A stretch of 57,479 bases of DNA from Paractinoplanes toevensis (GTDB taxonomy: Bacteria > Actinomycetota > Actinomycetes > Mycobacteriales > Micromonosporaceae): positions 1 to 57,479 of the forward strand of contig NZ_BOQN01000096.1 of the NCBI RefSeq assembly GCF_018332695.1. The letters run 5' to 3'. The position numbers and the translations under genes were made by a program. This document shows, one piece after another, positions 1-8,466 of the stretch; the first letter of the stretch is position 1; every line of letters starts with the position of its first letter. The notes below the pieces were generated by a model. That model ran no database searches. It was not told where the DNA came from and was given only the letters and a program-made list of their open reading frames with translations.

Positions 1-298
1 AACCACTGGTTGAGCCCAAGGACAGAGCAGCAACTCCACAAGATCTGCGCTGCCGGGCGCCAAGACGTGGCATCGACCCGTCGCTGACGGGCCGAATACC
101 TATAAACGCCCTCCGGGCAGCGCAAAAGCGCTGCTGCGCGGAGGCTGGGTGCGTGTGTCGTTGCGCGAGAGTCGCGGCACGTGCCGGTGTGGCACGCCGC
201 TTGCGGGGTGGCGGCGGTCGGGTGATGTTGCGGTTGGTGACGATGTCTCCCGTACCGGAAAGCGGGTTTGATTCTCGCGACCTCGACCTCAAAGGTGT
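1..298. other. Intergenic sequence with hairpin and repeat copy; no gene seen
   Basis: No convincing reading frame. It holds a perfect 7-bp stem GCAGCGC/GCGCTGC with an AAAA loop at 117-134 and one copy of the dispersed repeat described at 162-235. The downstream gene runs leftward and ends at 299, so the hairpin could help end that transcript, but no T tract supports this. Confidence 0.5.
162..235 (+). repeat. Dispersed intergenic repeat, copy 1
   Basis: Two conserved blocks separated by 29 nt: a 29-nt block at 162-190 (CGCGAGAG, CGGCAC, GCCGGTGT core) and a 16-nt block at 220-235 ending TTGCGGTT. The same layout recurs at 10624-10697 (minus) and 10998-11070 (plus). By eye, 25 of 29 and 13 of 16 positions match copy 3. 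It is intergenic and looks like a REP/MITE-type element rather than a gene. Confidence 0.65.
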
Positions 299-1111
299 CT
301 AGAGGGCGACCAGTTTATAGCGTTTCCGCAGCCAGGGCAGCAGTTTCCGGTAGGCCGAGATGGTGTCCGGCTGGGCGTAATCGTGGGAGAGCACGATCGC
401 GCCCGCGTGGGTGTTCCGCTCGACGCGGGCGATGACCCGGGCCCGGTGCTGCGCGTGCGTCTCGTTCTTCGGGTGGTCCCAGTCCCGCGGGTCGACCCGC
501 CAGTAGAGCGACGTCATGCCCAGCTGCTTGGCGACCGCGACGACGCCGGGCGTGAAGTTGCCGCCGGGAGCCCGGAAATACCTGATCTTCGCGTTCGGGG
601 CGGCCTTGCGGATCGCCGCGTTCGTACGCGCCAGGTCGGCCTTGATCTTCGCGGGCGATTTCTTGCCGAGCTTCAGATCGTGGCTCCAGGTGTGGTTGCA
701 CAGGGTGTGGCCACCGGCCACGATCTTGCGGACCAGCTCGGGGTGCTTCTGCACGTTCTTGCCAACCAGGCAGAACGTAGCTTTGGTGTGGTTCTGCGCG
801 AGCAGCTTGAGGATCCTCGGCGTCTGGGCCGGGTCGGGCCCGTCGTCGAAGGTGAGCGCCACCGCCTTGGTGCCGGTGGTCATCCGGCTGCCGGCCGGGC
901 CGGAGGGCTTGTGCGCGGCCGGCTTCACGGTGGCCGGCTTGGGCTTCGGTTTCGCCTTCTTGACCGGGGCGGGTGCCGGAACGGACCTCGTCGGCGCGGG
1001 CGACGCCAGGGGGGCGGCCGGGGTCTCGTTCGCCGAAGCCCGCCCGGCCAGACCCACCATCACGAGGGCCACCCCGAGCAACACCAACTTCTTGGAACGC
1101 GACAACCGCAT
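299..1111 (-). CDS. Secreted polysaccharide deacetylase (CE4/NodB family)
   Basis: Probable zinc-dependent deacetylase of cell-wall or other N-acetylated glycans, acting outside the membrane. The ATG at 1111 is chosen because GGGGAGGA sits just upstream and the product then opens with a clean signal peptide (MRLSRSKK, hydrophobic core, then ASA). A Pro/Lys/Ala-rich linker follows. The NodB motifs are in order: TFDDGP, HTWSH, RAPGG, DPRDWDHP and LSHD, so the metal-binding Asp and two His and the catalytic base are present. The C-terminus YKLVAL is typical of the fold. It is monocistronic and divergent from the GNAT gene. The substrate (peptidoglycan or chitin) cannot be told. Confidence 0.9.
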   Translation of the reverse strand: MRLSRSKKLVLLGVALVMVGLAGRASANETPAAPLASPAPTRSVPAPAPVKKAKPKPKPATVKPAAHKPSGPAGSRMTTGTKAVALTFDDGPDPAQTPRILKLLAQNHTKATFCLVGKNVQKHPELVRKIVAGGHTLCNHTWSHDLKLGKKSPAKIKADLARTNAAIRKAAPNAKIRYFRAPGGNFTPGVVAVAKQLGMTSLYWRVDPRDWDHPKNETHAQHRARVIARVERNTHAGAIVLSHDYAQPDTISAYRKLLPWLRKRYKLVAL

Positions 1112-1285
1112 CAAAATCCTCCCCAGGTATCTCGAATGACGACAGTGCCCGATGAAGGCGACTGATCGCCACTCTCGATCCCCGTACGGCACACTTCCGG
1201 GATCTAATTCACTCGTCGACCCCGACTGCTCATCTCAGAGAACGTAGGGGCGGCGCGCAACGATCAAACGGCCCATCCTGGACGG

Positions 1286-1807
1286 ATGAACATCCGGTTG
1301 CGCCCGATCCGCGGTGACGAGCTCGAGATTCTGCATGCGCACGCCCAGGACCCGGATTACTCGGCCAATACCTGGACCGGCTTCCACTCGGTCGCTCACC
1401 TGGCCCGGCTGCACGAGGAGAACGGCTTCCTGGGCGAGGACGTGAGCCGGCTCATGGTGGACGTGGACGGCGAGGCGGCCGGCTTGGTCTCGCTGGTTCG
1501 CAAGCGCTACGGCATCCGGGGCGATTGCTACGAGATCGGGTGCGCGCTACTGCCGCCGTTCCGCGGCCGGGGGATCGGCTGGCGGGCGCAGGCGCTGCTC
1601 ACGGCGTACGTCTTCGAGCACTTCCCGGTGCAACGGGTGGAGGCCGGCACCCAGCCGGAAAACGTGGCCGAGCGGAAGGCGCTGCTCAAGGCCGGGTTTC
1701 AGCAGGAAGGGGTGCTGCGGTCGGTGGAGTTCCGGGCCGGGCGGTGGCGCGACGGCGTGCTGTTCAGCCGGCTGCGCGACGACCCGTACCCGGAAATCAC
1801 CGATTAG
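1286..1807 (+). CDS. GNAT-family N-acetyltransferase (RimJ/RimL-like)
   Basis: A 173-residue single-domain acetyl-CoA-dependent acyltransferase. The acetyl-CoA loop (RGRGIGWRAQALL) follows the strand YEIGCALLPPF, and the motif VEAGTQPENVAERKALLKAGF is the usual RimJ/RimL C-terminal signature. The substrate is unknown and could be a ribosomal protein N-terminus, an amino acid or an antibiotic. Its stop overlaps the stop of the convergent DUF779 gene by 4 nt. Confidence 0.85.
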   Translation: MNIRLRPIRGDELEILHAHAQDPDYSANTWTGFHSVAHLARLHEENGFLGEDVSRLMVDVDGEAAGLVSLVRKRYGIRGDCYEIGCALLPPFRGRGIGWRAQALLTAYVFEHFPVQRVEAGTQPENVAERKALLKAGFQQEGVLRSVEFRAGRWRDGVLFSRLRDDPYPEITD

Positions 1808-2178
1808 GACAATTCGGCCAGCTCGTCGGCGGTGAGCAGGCGCGAGCGGATCAGGAACCGTACGCCCTCGGGAGCCTCCAGCGAGAAGCCGGCGCCGCGC
1901 CCCGGGACCACGTCCACCGTCAGGTGGGTGTGCTTCCACAGCTCGAACTGGGAGCCGGACATCCAGAACGTGATCGGCTCGTCCACCCCGTCGATCTTCA
2001 GGGACTCGAGCAGCACGTCGGACTGGCCGGTGCGGAACTCACCCTCCAGGTAACACATCGGCGAGCTGCCGTCGCAGCACCCGCCGGACTGGTGGAACAT
2101 CAGTGGGCCGTGCTGGCCCCGCAGCTGCCGCATCATGGCGGCGGCCGCGGGGGTCACGTCAACTCTCGTGGCTGGCAT
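1804..2178 (-). CDS. DUF779 family protein, aldehyde dehydrogenase partner
   Basis: A 124-residue cytosolic protein with the Cys-rich motif GGCCDGSSPMC near residues 33-43, typical of DUF779. Genes of this family commonly sit beside ExaC-type aldehyde dehydrogenases, as here: the start is 3 nt after the dehydrogenase stop, so the two are co-transcribed. The biochemical role is not established; a metal-binding or accessory role in aldehyde oxidation is inferred only from the cysteines and neighbour. Confidence 0.85.
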   Translation of the reverse strand: MPATRVDVTPAAAAMMRQLRGQHGPLMFHQSGGCCDGSSPMCYLEGEFRTGQSDVLLESLKIDGVDEPITFWMSGSQFELWKHTHLTVDVVPGRGAGFSLEAPEGVRFLIRSRLLTADELAELS

Positions 2179-2181
2179 GGC

Positions 2182-3705
2182 CTAGAAGAAGCCCATCGCC
2201 TTGGGGCTGTACGACACCAGCAGGTTCTTGGTCTGCTGGTAGTGGTCCAGCATCATCTTGTGGTTCTCCCGGCCGATGCCGGACTGCTTGTAGCCACCGA
2301 ACGCGGCGTGCGCCGGGTACAGGTGGTAGGAGTTGGTCCACACCCGGCCGGCCTTGATCGCCCGCCCGGCCCGGTACGCGGTGTTGATGTCCCGGGTCCA
2401 CACGCCGGCGCCGAGGCCGTAGAGCGTGTCGTTGGCGATCTTGATGGCGTCGGCGTAATCGGCGAACGAGGTCACCGAGACGACCGGCCCGAAGATCTCC
2501 TCCTGGAAGATCCGCATGCTGTTCGAGCCCTCGAAGATCGTCGGCTGCACGTAGTAGCCGCCGGAGAGGTTGCCGCCGAGGTCGGCCCGGCCACCGCCGG
2601 TGAGCACGCGAGCGCCCTCCTGCCGGCCGATGTCGAGGTACGACAGGATCTTCTCGAGCTGGTCGTTGGACGCCTGCGCGCCGACCTGGGTGTCGGTGTC
2701 GAGCGGGTTGCCCTGCTTGAGGTTCTCCACCCGCTTCACGCCGGCGGCCAGGAAGTCGGAGTAGATGCTCTGCTGGATGAGCGCGCGGGACGGGCAGGTG
2801 CAGACCTCGCCTTGGTTGAGCGCGAACATCGAGAAGCCCTCGAGCGACTTGTCGTAGAAGTCGTCGTCGGCCCGGCTGACGTCCTCGAAGAAGATGTTCG
2901 GGCTCTTGCCGCCCAGCTCGAGGGTGACCGGGATCAGGTTCTCCGAGGCGTACTGCATGATCAGGCGGCCGGTCGTGGTCTCGCCGGTGAACGCGATCTT
3001 CGCGATCCGCTTCGAGCTGGCAAGCGGCTTGCCGGCCTCCACGCCGAAGCCGTTGACGATGTTGAGGACGCCCGCCGGGAGCAGGTCGCCGATCAGCGAG
3101 ATAAGGTAGTGGATCGAGGCCGGGGTCTGCTCGGCCGGCTTGAGCACGACACAGTTGCCGGCGGCGAGGGCCGGGGCCAGCTTCCAGACCGCCATCAGGA
3201 TCGGGAAGTTCCACGGGATGATCTGGCCGACCACGCCGAGCGGCTCGTGGAAGTGGTAGGCGATGGTGTCGTCGTCGATCTCGCCGGCGGTGCCCTCCTG
3301 GGCCCGGATCGCGCCGGCGAAGTACCGGAAGTGGTCGATCGCGAGCGGGATGTCGGCGGCCAGGGTCTCGCGGACCGGCTTGCCGTTCTCCCAGGCCTCG
3401 GCGACGGCGAGCTTCTCGAGGTTCGCCTCCATCCGGTCGGCGATCTTGTTGAGGATGTTGGCCCGTTCGGCGACCGAGGTGCGGCCCCACGCGTCGGCGG
3501 CCCCGTGCGCGGCGTCGAGAGCTCGCTCCACGTCGTCGGCGGTGCCCCGGGCGATCTCGGTGAAGTTCTCGCCGGTGACCGGGCTGGGGTTCTCGAAGTA
3601 CTGCCCCCTGGCCGGTGCGACGTACTCGCCACCGATGTAGTGGTCGTAGCGGGACTGGTAGCTGACGATCGATCCGTCGGAACCGGGCGGGGAGTATGTG
3701 GTCAT
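2182..3705 (-). CDS. NAD-dependent aldehyde dehydrogenase (ExaC/acetaldehyde type)
   Basis: Oxidises an aliphatic aldehyde such as acetaldehyde to the acid. The ATG at 3705 has GGAGG 5 nt upstream; the 507-residue length is normal for the family. Visible motifs: TLELGGKSPN (glutamate region), NQGEVCTCPSR with the catalytic Cys, and PWNFPILMAVWKLAPALAAGN in the cofactor domain. The C-terminal run GGYKQSGIGRENHKMMLDHY is strongly ExaC/AldB-like. It lies between its likely regulator (upstream, same strand, 37-nt gap) and the DUF779 gene, forming an aldehyde-response module. Confidence 0.93.
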   Translation of the reverse strand: MTTYSPPGSDGSIVSYQSRYDHYIGGEYVAPARGQYFENPSPVTGENFTEIARGTADDVERALDAAHGAADAWGRTSVAERANILNKIADRMEANLEKLAVAEAWENGKPVRETLAADIPLAIDHFRYFAGAIRAQEGTAGEIDDDTIAYHFHEPLGVVGQIIPWNFPILMAVWKLAPALAAGNCVVLKPAEQTPASIHYLISLIGDLLPAGVLNIVNGFGVEAGKPLASSKRIAKIAFTGETTTGRLIMQYASENLIPVTLELGGKSPNIFFEDVSRADDDFYDKSLEGFSMFALNQGEVCTCPSRALIQQSIYSDFLAAGVKRVENLKQGNPLDTDTQVGAQASNDQLEKILSYLDIGRQEGARVLTGGGRADLGGNLSGGYYVQPTIFEGSNSMRIFQEEIFGPVVSVTSFADYADAIKIANDTLYGLGAGVWTRDINTAYRAGRAIKAGRVWTNSYHLYPAHAAFGGYKQSGIGRENHKMMLDHYQQTKNLLVSYSPKAMGFF

Positions 3706-3742
3706 GCTGGCCTCCGTACCTGCGGGGTAGGTACGGGCCAAG

Positions 3743-5023
3743 CTAGTTACCGGCACGTTGCAACGACGTTGCAAGACCGTATTCGGCGGCGAGCTGGCGG
3801 ATCCGGTTTACCGCGAGTGGGCGGGCCGGGGAGCCGTGCGGGAGCTGTTTCGTGTAGGCCTCCCACATCTCCAGGTCGTCGGCGCCCCACGGGTGGTGCA
3901 GCCAGGTGCGCATCAGTGAACGGTCGTGGCTGGCCAGCACGGCCGCGCGCATCTGCCCGTCGACCAGGTTGCGCAGGCGGGTGATGCCGGGTGCGTCGGA
4001 GCCGGGGAGCAGCGGCCCCGCGTACTCCTCCAGGGCCTCCGCCACCCGCCCGCGTTCCAGCAGCCGGGTCACCGTGCGGAAGTCGGAGTCCAGCTCGGCG
4101 CGCAGCCGGTAGGGCCGCGATTCGACCAGCTCCGGGCCGAGGGTGCGGCGCAGTCGGGACAACTCGGCGCGCACGGTCACCGGGCTCACATCGTCGCCAT
4201 AGAGATCAAAACCAAGTTCCTCTCCGGTACGCCCTTCCGGGTGCGCCAGGAGCAGGACGACCAGTTCCGAGTGCCGGCGACCGAGCCGTTGCCGTGCCCC
4301 GCCGAAGGTCAGCGTGGCCTCGTTGCGGCCCAGGGCGGCGACCCGGCCGGCGGCGGTGTGCGGGGTGAGCTGACTGCCCAGGTAGGCCTCGGCGGCCAGG
4401 GCGGTGGCCCGGACCAGGGCCAGGCTGTGCGGGTTGGCCAGGTGGTCGCCGCCGGTCACGTCGATCGCGCCGAGCAGCCGGCCGGTGCCGGGGTCGTGGA
4501 TCGGTGCGGCCGCGCAGGTCCAGCGCTGCACCGAACGGCTGAAATGTTCGGTCGCGAAGATCTGCAGCGAGTGGTCGATGGCCAAGGCGGTGCCGGGGGC
4601 GTTGGTGCCGGCGTGCGCCTCGTCCCAGCGGGCGCCCGGTACGAAGTTCATCTGCTCGGCCCCGTGCAGCACCGAGCCGGCCCCCTCGACCCAGAGCAGC
4701 CGCCCGTACGCGTCGCAGACCGCCATCAGATGGTCGCCGTCCTCGGCCAGGCCGCCCAGCAGGTCGCGGAAGATCGGCAGTACCCGCGCCAGCGGGTGGG
4801 CCGCCCGGTATTCCTCCAGTTCGCCGTCGCTCAGATCGATCGGCGGGGTGTTGTCGGCCCCGGGCAGCGCGGAGGCGGACCGTTTCCACGAGTCGGCGAC
4901 CACCGAGCGGATCTGCGGGGACCGCTGGTCCCCCGACAGGAAGCGTTCGTGGGCACGCCCGACCTGCCGAATCCGTTCGGCCGGATCGGTGCCGAGATCG
5001 AGGGCGAGCCAGGGATTGGCCAC
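3743..5023 (-). CDS. GAF-domain transcriptional regulator of the aldehyde dehydrogenase module
   Basis: About 426 residues from the GTG at 5023, preceded by GGAGGTGG. The N-terminal half resembles the sensory part of AcoR-type regulators (VADSWKRS, then a GAF-like domain with GARWDEAHAGTNAPGTAL and HDPGTGRLLGAIDVTGG). There is no sigma-54 AAA+ domain. The C-terminal half carries a winged-helix segment (EELGFDLYGDDVSPVTVRAEL, LSRLRRTLGPELVESRPYRL). It probably senses an aldehyde or related metabolite and controls the adjacent dehydrogenase operon, which is an inference from gene order. Confidence 0.82.
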   Translation of the reverse strand: MANPWLALDLGTDPAERIRQVGRAHERFLSGDQRSPQIRSVVADSWKRSASALPGADNTPPIDLSDGELEEYRAAHPLARVLPIFRDLLGGLAEDGDHLMAVCDAYGRLLWVEGAGSVLHGAEQMNFVPGARWDEAHAGTNAPGTALAIDHSLQIFATEHFSRSVQRWTCAAAPIHDPGTGRLLGAIDVTGGDHLANPHSLALVRATALAAEAYLGSQLTPHTAAGRVAALGRNEATLTFGGARQRLGRRHSELVVLLLAHPEGRTGEELGFDLYGDDVSPVTVRAELSRLRRTLGPELVESRPYRLRAELDSDFRTVTRLLERGRVAEALEEYAGPLLPGSDAPGITRLRNLVDGQMRAAVLASHDRSLMRTWLHHPWGADDLEMWEAYTKQLPHGSPARPLAVNRIRQLAAEYGLATSLQRAGN

Positions 5024-5165
5024 GGGCCACCTCCAGTCCCACCCATCGTGACCCGCATCACCCCGGACGACAAGCCACCCGTAACAGTGGCGGCGTCCCG
5101 TTGCCACCTTCTCGTTCTCCTGCCTCCGCTACTCTCAGCGGGAATCAACGGGGTGAGGGGGAGAA

Positions 5166-6545
5166 TTGTCTGATCTGTCCAAGATCGTCAAAGCGTACGA
5201 CGTCCGTGGAACGGTGCCCGACCAGTTCAACGAGGCTGTCGCCCGGGCGCTCGGCACCGCTTTCGTCGAGATGCTGCGTGAGTCGGGGGACGACGCGGAC
5301 CAGATCGTGATCGCGCACGACATGCGCGAGTCCGGCCCCGGCCTGGCCGCCGCCTTCGCTCGGGGCGCCAACGCGGCCGGCGCGGCCGTGATCAACACCG
5401 GTCTCGGTTCCACCGACCAGCTCTACTACGCCTCCGGCGCGCTCGGCCTGCCCGGTGCCATGTTCACCGCCAGCCACAACCCGGCGCAGTACAACGGCAT
5501 CAAGCTGTGCCGCGCCGGCGCCAAGCCGGTCGGTCAGGACAGCGGCCTCGCCGTCGTCCGCCGCCGCGCCGAGCAGCTGCTGCGCGACCTGAACGCCGAT
5601 GCCGACGGTCCCGACCGGATCGAGACCCGCGACCTGCTCCGCGACTACGCGGAGCACCTGCGCTCGCTGGTCGACCTCTCCGGCATCCGGCCGCTCAAGG
5701 TCATCGTGGACGCGGGCAACGGCATGGGCGGCCACACCGTTCCGGCCGTGCTCGGCGACCAGGTGCTCGCGGCCCTGCCGCTGACCATCGTGCCGATGTA
5801 TTTCGAGCTGGACGGCTCGTTCCCGAACCACGAGGCCAACCCGCTCGACCCGGCCAACCTGGTCGACCTGCAGGAAGCCATCCGGGCGCAGGGCGCCGAC
5901 ATCGGCGTCGCGTTCGACGGCGACGCCGACCGTTGCTTCATCATCGACGAGCACGGCGACCCGGTCTCGCCCTCGGCGGTCACCGCGTTGGTCGCCAAGC
6001 GGGAGTTGGCCAAGTTCCCGGGCAGCACGATCATCCACAACCTGATCACCTCATCCGCGGTGCCCGAGATCATCACCGAGAACGGCGGCAAGCCGGTCCG
6101 CAGCCGGGTCGGCCACTCGTTCATCAAGGCCGAGATGGCCCGCACCAACGCGGTCTTCGGCGGCGAGCACTCGGCGCACTACTACTTCCGCGACTTCTGG
6201 TTCGCCGACACCGGCATGCTGGCCGCCATGCACGTGCTGGCCGCGCTGGGCGGGCAGGACCGGCCGCTGTCCGAGTTCGCCGCCGAGTTCGAGCGCTACT
6301 CCGCCTCCGGCGAGATCAACTCCACCGTGGCGGACGCCCCGGCCCGGGTCGCCGACGTCCGGGCGGCCTTCCCGGACGCCACGTTCGACGAGCTGGACGG
6401 CCTGACCGTGACGCTCGCCGACGGCGCCTGGTTCAACCTGCGAGCCTCCAACACCGAGCCGTTGCTGCGGCTCAACGTGGAGGCCCCGAAGCCGGATCGG
6501 ATGGCATCGCTGAGGGACGAAGTGCTGACGATCGTGCGCCGCTGA
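5166..6545 (+). CDS. manB: Phosphomannomutase/phosphoglucomutase
   Basis: Interconverts hexose 6- and 1-phosphates, feeding GDP-mannose for cell-envelope glycolipids. The start is TTG at 5166 with a purine-rich GGTGAGGGGGA upstream. The 459-residue length fits. Motifs in order: TASHNPAQYNG with the phosphorylated Ser, FDGDADRC for the metal, GGEHSAHYYF for sugar binding, and RASNTEPLLRLNVE for phosphate binding. It begins a mannose-metabolism cluster with a SIS isomerase-like gene and manA. Confidence 0.95.
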   Translation: MSDLSKIVKAYDVRGTVPDQFNEAVARALGTAFVEMLRESGDDADQIVIAHDMRESGPGLAAAFARGANAAGAAVINTGLGSTDQLYYASGALGLPGAMFTASHNPAQYNGIKLCRAGAKPVGQDSGLAVVRRRAEQLLRDLNADADGPDRIETRDLLRDYAEHLRSLVDLSGIRPLKVIVDAGNGMGGHTVPAVLGDQVLAALPLTIVPMYFELDGSFPNHEANPLDPANLVDLQEAIRAQGADIGVAFDGDADRCFIIDEHGDPVSPSAVTALVAKRELAKFPGSTIIHNLITSSAVPEIITENGGKPVRSRVGHSFIKAEMARTNAVFGGEHSAHYYFRDFWFADTGMLAAMHVLAALGGQDRPLSEFAAEFERYSASGEINSTVADAPARVADVRAAFPDATFDELDGLTVTLADGAWFNLRASNTEPLLRLNVEAPKPDRMASLRDEVLTIVRR

Positions 6546-6575
6546 CCCGACGCCGCGATCGAAGAGGGCTGTCCA

Positions 6576-6616
6576 ACGCCTAGCATCTAGGCGTACTTGT
6601 CGTATGCCTAGATATT
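6576..6616 (+). terminator. Alternative hairpins after manB, terminator-like
   Basis: ACGCCTAG (6576-6583) can pair with CTAGGCGT (6587-6594), while TCTAGGCGTAC (6586-6596) can instead pair with GTATGCCTAGA (6602-6612) with one mismatch. The second hairpin is followed by TATTTT. The shared middle strand means the two stems exclude each other. It is most simply a terminator for manB; an attenuator is possible. Confidence 0.5.
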
Positions 6617-6978
6617 TTCGGGTCGGGGTCTCACCAATTCCAGAAAGTACGGAACCCCGGCCCAGCCTGCCTCGAACGGAGGGCGGGACGCTTTCCCGCG
6701 GAAGACCTTTGCCGTACGCGCGGATTCACTCCCGTGGCACGCGGTCCCGGCAGGTGCACCTCACCCTCCGCGCGCCCGCTGCGGGCGGGCCCGGCCCATC
6801 CGCGATGCCGGTCGTTGCCGCGCGGGGAGGCCCGCCCCACTGACGGTGAGAAGTCGCTCGTCCATGTCAATGGGCGGGGATCCACAACACACCCACCGGA
6901 CCCAAGCCGGTGAACGTTCGTGGACACCGCACTAGGATCAGGGGGCTCGCTCTCTGCCACTCGTAAAGGAGCCGTTCG
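6617..6978. promoter_or_regulatory. Intergenic region with possible promoter for the Trm112-like gene
   Basis: No credible gene. A plausible -10 box TAGGAT at 6933-6938 has a weak -35 (TGAACG, 6911-6916) 16 nt upstream, and AAAGGAG precedes the GTG at 6979. The rest is GC-rich with several small inverted repeats. Confidence 0.4.
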
Positions 6979-7164
6979 GTGGCCCTCGATCCGCAGTTGC
7001 TGGACATCCTGGCCTGCCCGGACACGCACCACTCGCCGTTGACGCACGACGCCGATGCGCAAACCCTCACCTGTACGGAGTGCGGGCGGATCTTCGAGAT
7101 CCGCGACGACATCCCCGTCCTGCTGCTCGACGAGGCGCGGCAGCCCTCCGCGAAGGAGGCCTGA
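6979..7164 (+). CDS. Trm112-like zinc-ribbon protein (UPF0434)
   Basis: A 61-residue protein with the family pattern LLDILACP near the N-terminus and LTCTECGRIFEIRDDIPVLLLDEA after it. In this copy only three cysteines are evident (ACP, CTEC), so a complete four-Cys zinc site is not certain. Trm112 proteins activate methyltransferases in eukaryotes; the bacterial role is unclear. The start is GTG with AAAGGAG upstream. Its stop overlaps the next start (TGATG), so it is translationally coupled to the SIS gene. Confidence 0.88.
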   Translation: MALDPQLLDILACPDTHHSPLTHDADAQTLTCTECGRIFEIRDDIPVLLLDEARQPSAKEA

Positions 7165-8390
7165 TGGCCACCCCGCTGGAGGGCTCGTCCGGGGTCAACG
7201 GGCATCGCGTCGCCGACGAGTCGCTGCTCGACGACGAGAAGTCGATGCTCGCCAACGACCCCGGCGGCATGCTCCGCGCCACCGCTTCGGCCGGCGCCCA
7301 GGTCCGCGAGTCCGCGGCCCTGGCCGCCGAGGCCGACCTGAGCATGATGGCCGACGAGGGCCGCCCCCGGGCGGTCGTCGTGGCCGGCATCGGCACCGCC
7401 GGCCTGACCGGCAACATCCTGGCCACCGTGGCCGGTCACCGCTGTCCGGTGCCGATCATCGGGCACCGCAGCGCCGGCATCCCCGGCTGGGTGGGTGCGG
7501 CCGACGTGGTCATCGCCGTTTCCGCCTCCGGTCGCAGCCCGGAGGCGCTGGCCGCTGCCGAGGCCGCGGTCCGCCGGGGTGCCCGGCTGATCGCTATCGG
7601 TAACCCCGACACCGAGCTGCAGGCGATGGCCGAGCGGGCCAGGTCGCCGTTCATCCCGGTGCCGCGCCGCGCGCCGGCCCGGGCCAGCCTCTGGGGCCTG
7701 ACCGTGCCGGTGCTGCTCGCGGCCCGGGCGATCGGCCTGGTCAAGGTCAACGAGGCCGACCTGGCCGAGACCGCGACCCGGCTGGACGCCGACGCCGAGC
7801 GGTGCCGGGCCGGTGCCGACTCGTTCGTCAACCCGGCCAAGTCGCTCGCGCTCGGCCTGGCCGGCTCGATCCCGATCGTCTGGGGCTCGTCCCCGCTGGC
7901 CACCGTGGCCGCCCGGCGCTTCGCCGACACCCTGGCCGCGAACGCTCGCTACCCGGTGATGGCCGGCGCGCTCGGCGAGGCCGGCCGTGGCCGGGTGGGC
8001 CTGCTCGACGGGGTCTTCGGCGGTCTCGCCGAGTCGTCCCGCGACATCTTCGCCGACCCCGACGAGGAAGAGGAAGCGACCGGCACCCGGCTGCGGCTCG
8101 TGGTCTTCCGTGACGGCGGGCTCAACCCGGAGGAAGACGCCGACGAGCCGATCGCCGTCGAGGAGCGTCGCGCCGACGCGGTGCAGACCCTGGCCGAGCG
8201 GCGCGGAGTGCGCGTCGACGTGCTGACCGCCGAGGGCGGCTCGGCGCTGGAACGGCTGGCCTCACTCACCGCGGTGCCCGACTTCGCCTCGCTGTATCTT
8301 GCTCTGGCACATGGACTCGACCCGATGGCCGTCCCCGCCATCAGTGAGATGAAGGAGCTGTCCAACCCGATGCCCGAGGGAATCCAGTGA
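7164..8390 (+). CDS. SIS-domain phosphosugar isomerase-like protein
   Basis: About 408 residues; the ATG at 7164 overlaps the preceding stop and has AAGGAGG upstream. Residues about 65-130 form a SIS core (VVVAGIGTAGLTGNILA, then VVIAVSASGRSPEAL), followed by a bifunctional phosphoglucose/phosphomannose-isomerase-like second half. Its place between manB and manA supports a role in fructose-6-P/mannose-6-P interconversion or sugar-phosphate sensing. The sequence is divergent enough that catalysis is unproven. Confidence 0.82.
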   Translation: MATPLEGSSGVNGHRVADESLLDDEKSMLANDPGGMLRATASAGAQVRESAALAAEADLSMMADEGRPRAVVVAGIGTAGLTGNILATVAGHRCPVPIIGHRSAGIPGWVGAADVVIAVSASGRSPEALAAAEAAVRRGARLIAIGNPDTELQAMAERARSPFIPVPRRAPARASLWGLTVPVLLAARAIGLVKVNEADLAETATRLDADAERCRAGADSFVNPAKSLALGLAGSIPIVWGSSPLATVAARRFADTLAANARYPVMAGALGEAGRGRVGLLDGVFGGLAESSRDIFADPDEEEEATGTRLRLVVFRDGGLNPEEDADEPIAVEERRADAVQTLAERRGVRVDVLTAEGGSALERLASLTAVPDFASLYLALAHGLDPMAVPAISEMKELSNPMPEGIQ

Positions 8391-8391
8391 T

Positions 8392-8458
8392 GGAGCGAAG
8401 CGGAATCACCATCAGGCTCGGTGCGGAATTTGCTCATGGCAATGCGGAGCGAAGCGGA
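8392..8458 (+). repeat. Short direct repeat GGAGCGAAGCGGA
   Basis: GGAGCGAAGCGGA occurs at 8392-8404, directly after the SIS stop, and again at 8446-8458, directly before the CDF start. The second copy supplies the GGAG that serves as ribosome binding site for the ATG at 8467. Confidence 0.6.
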
Positions 8459-8466
8459 GCATTGGT

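Noticed and set aside
1525..3984. Plus-strand 819-codon open frame
   Set aside because: It is antisense to the GNAT-flanking DUF779 and aldehyde dehydrogenase genes, Arg/Gly/Ala-rich with no motif. GC-rich codon use in actinomycetes makes long antisense frames by chance.
6604..6843. Possible 79-residue gene between manB and the Trm112-like gene
   Set aside because: No ribosome binding site, no family pattern, and it begins inside the terminator-like hairpin.
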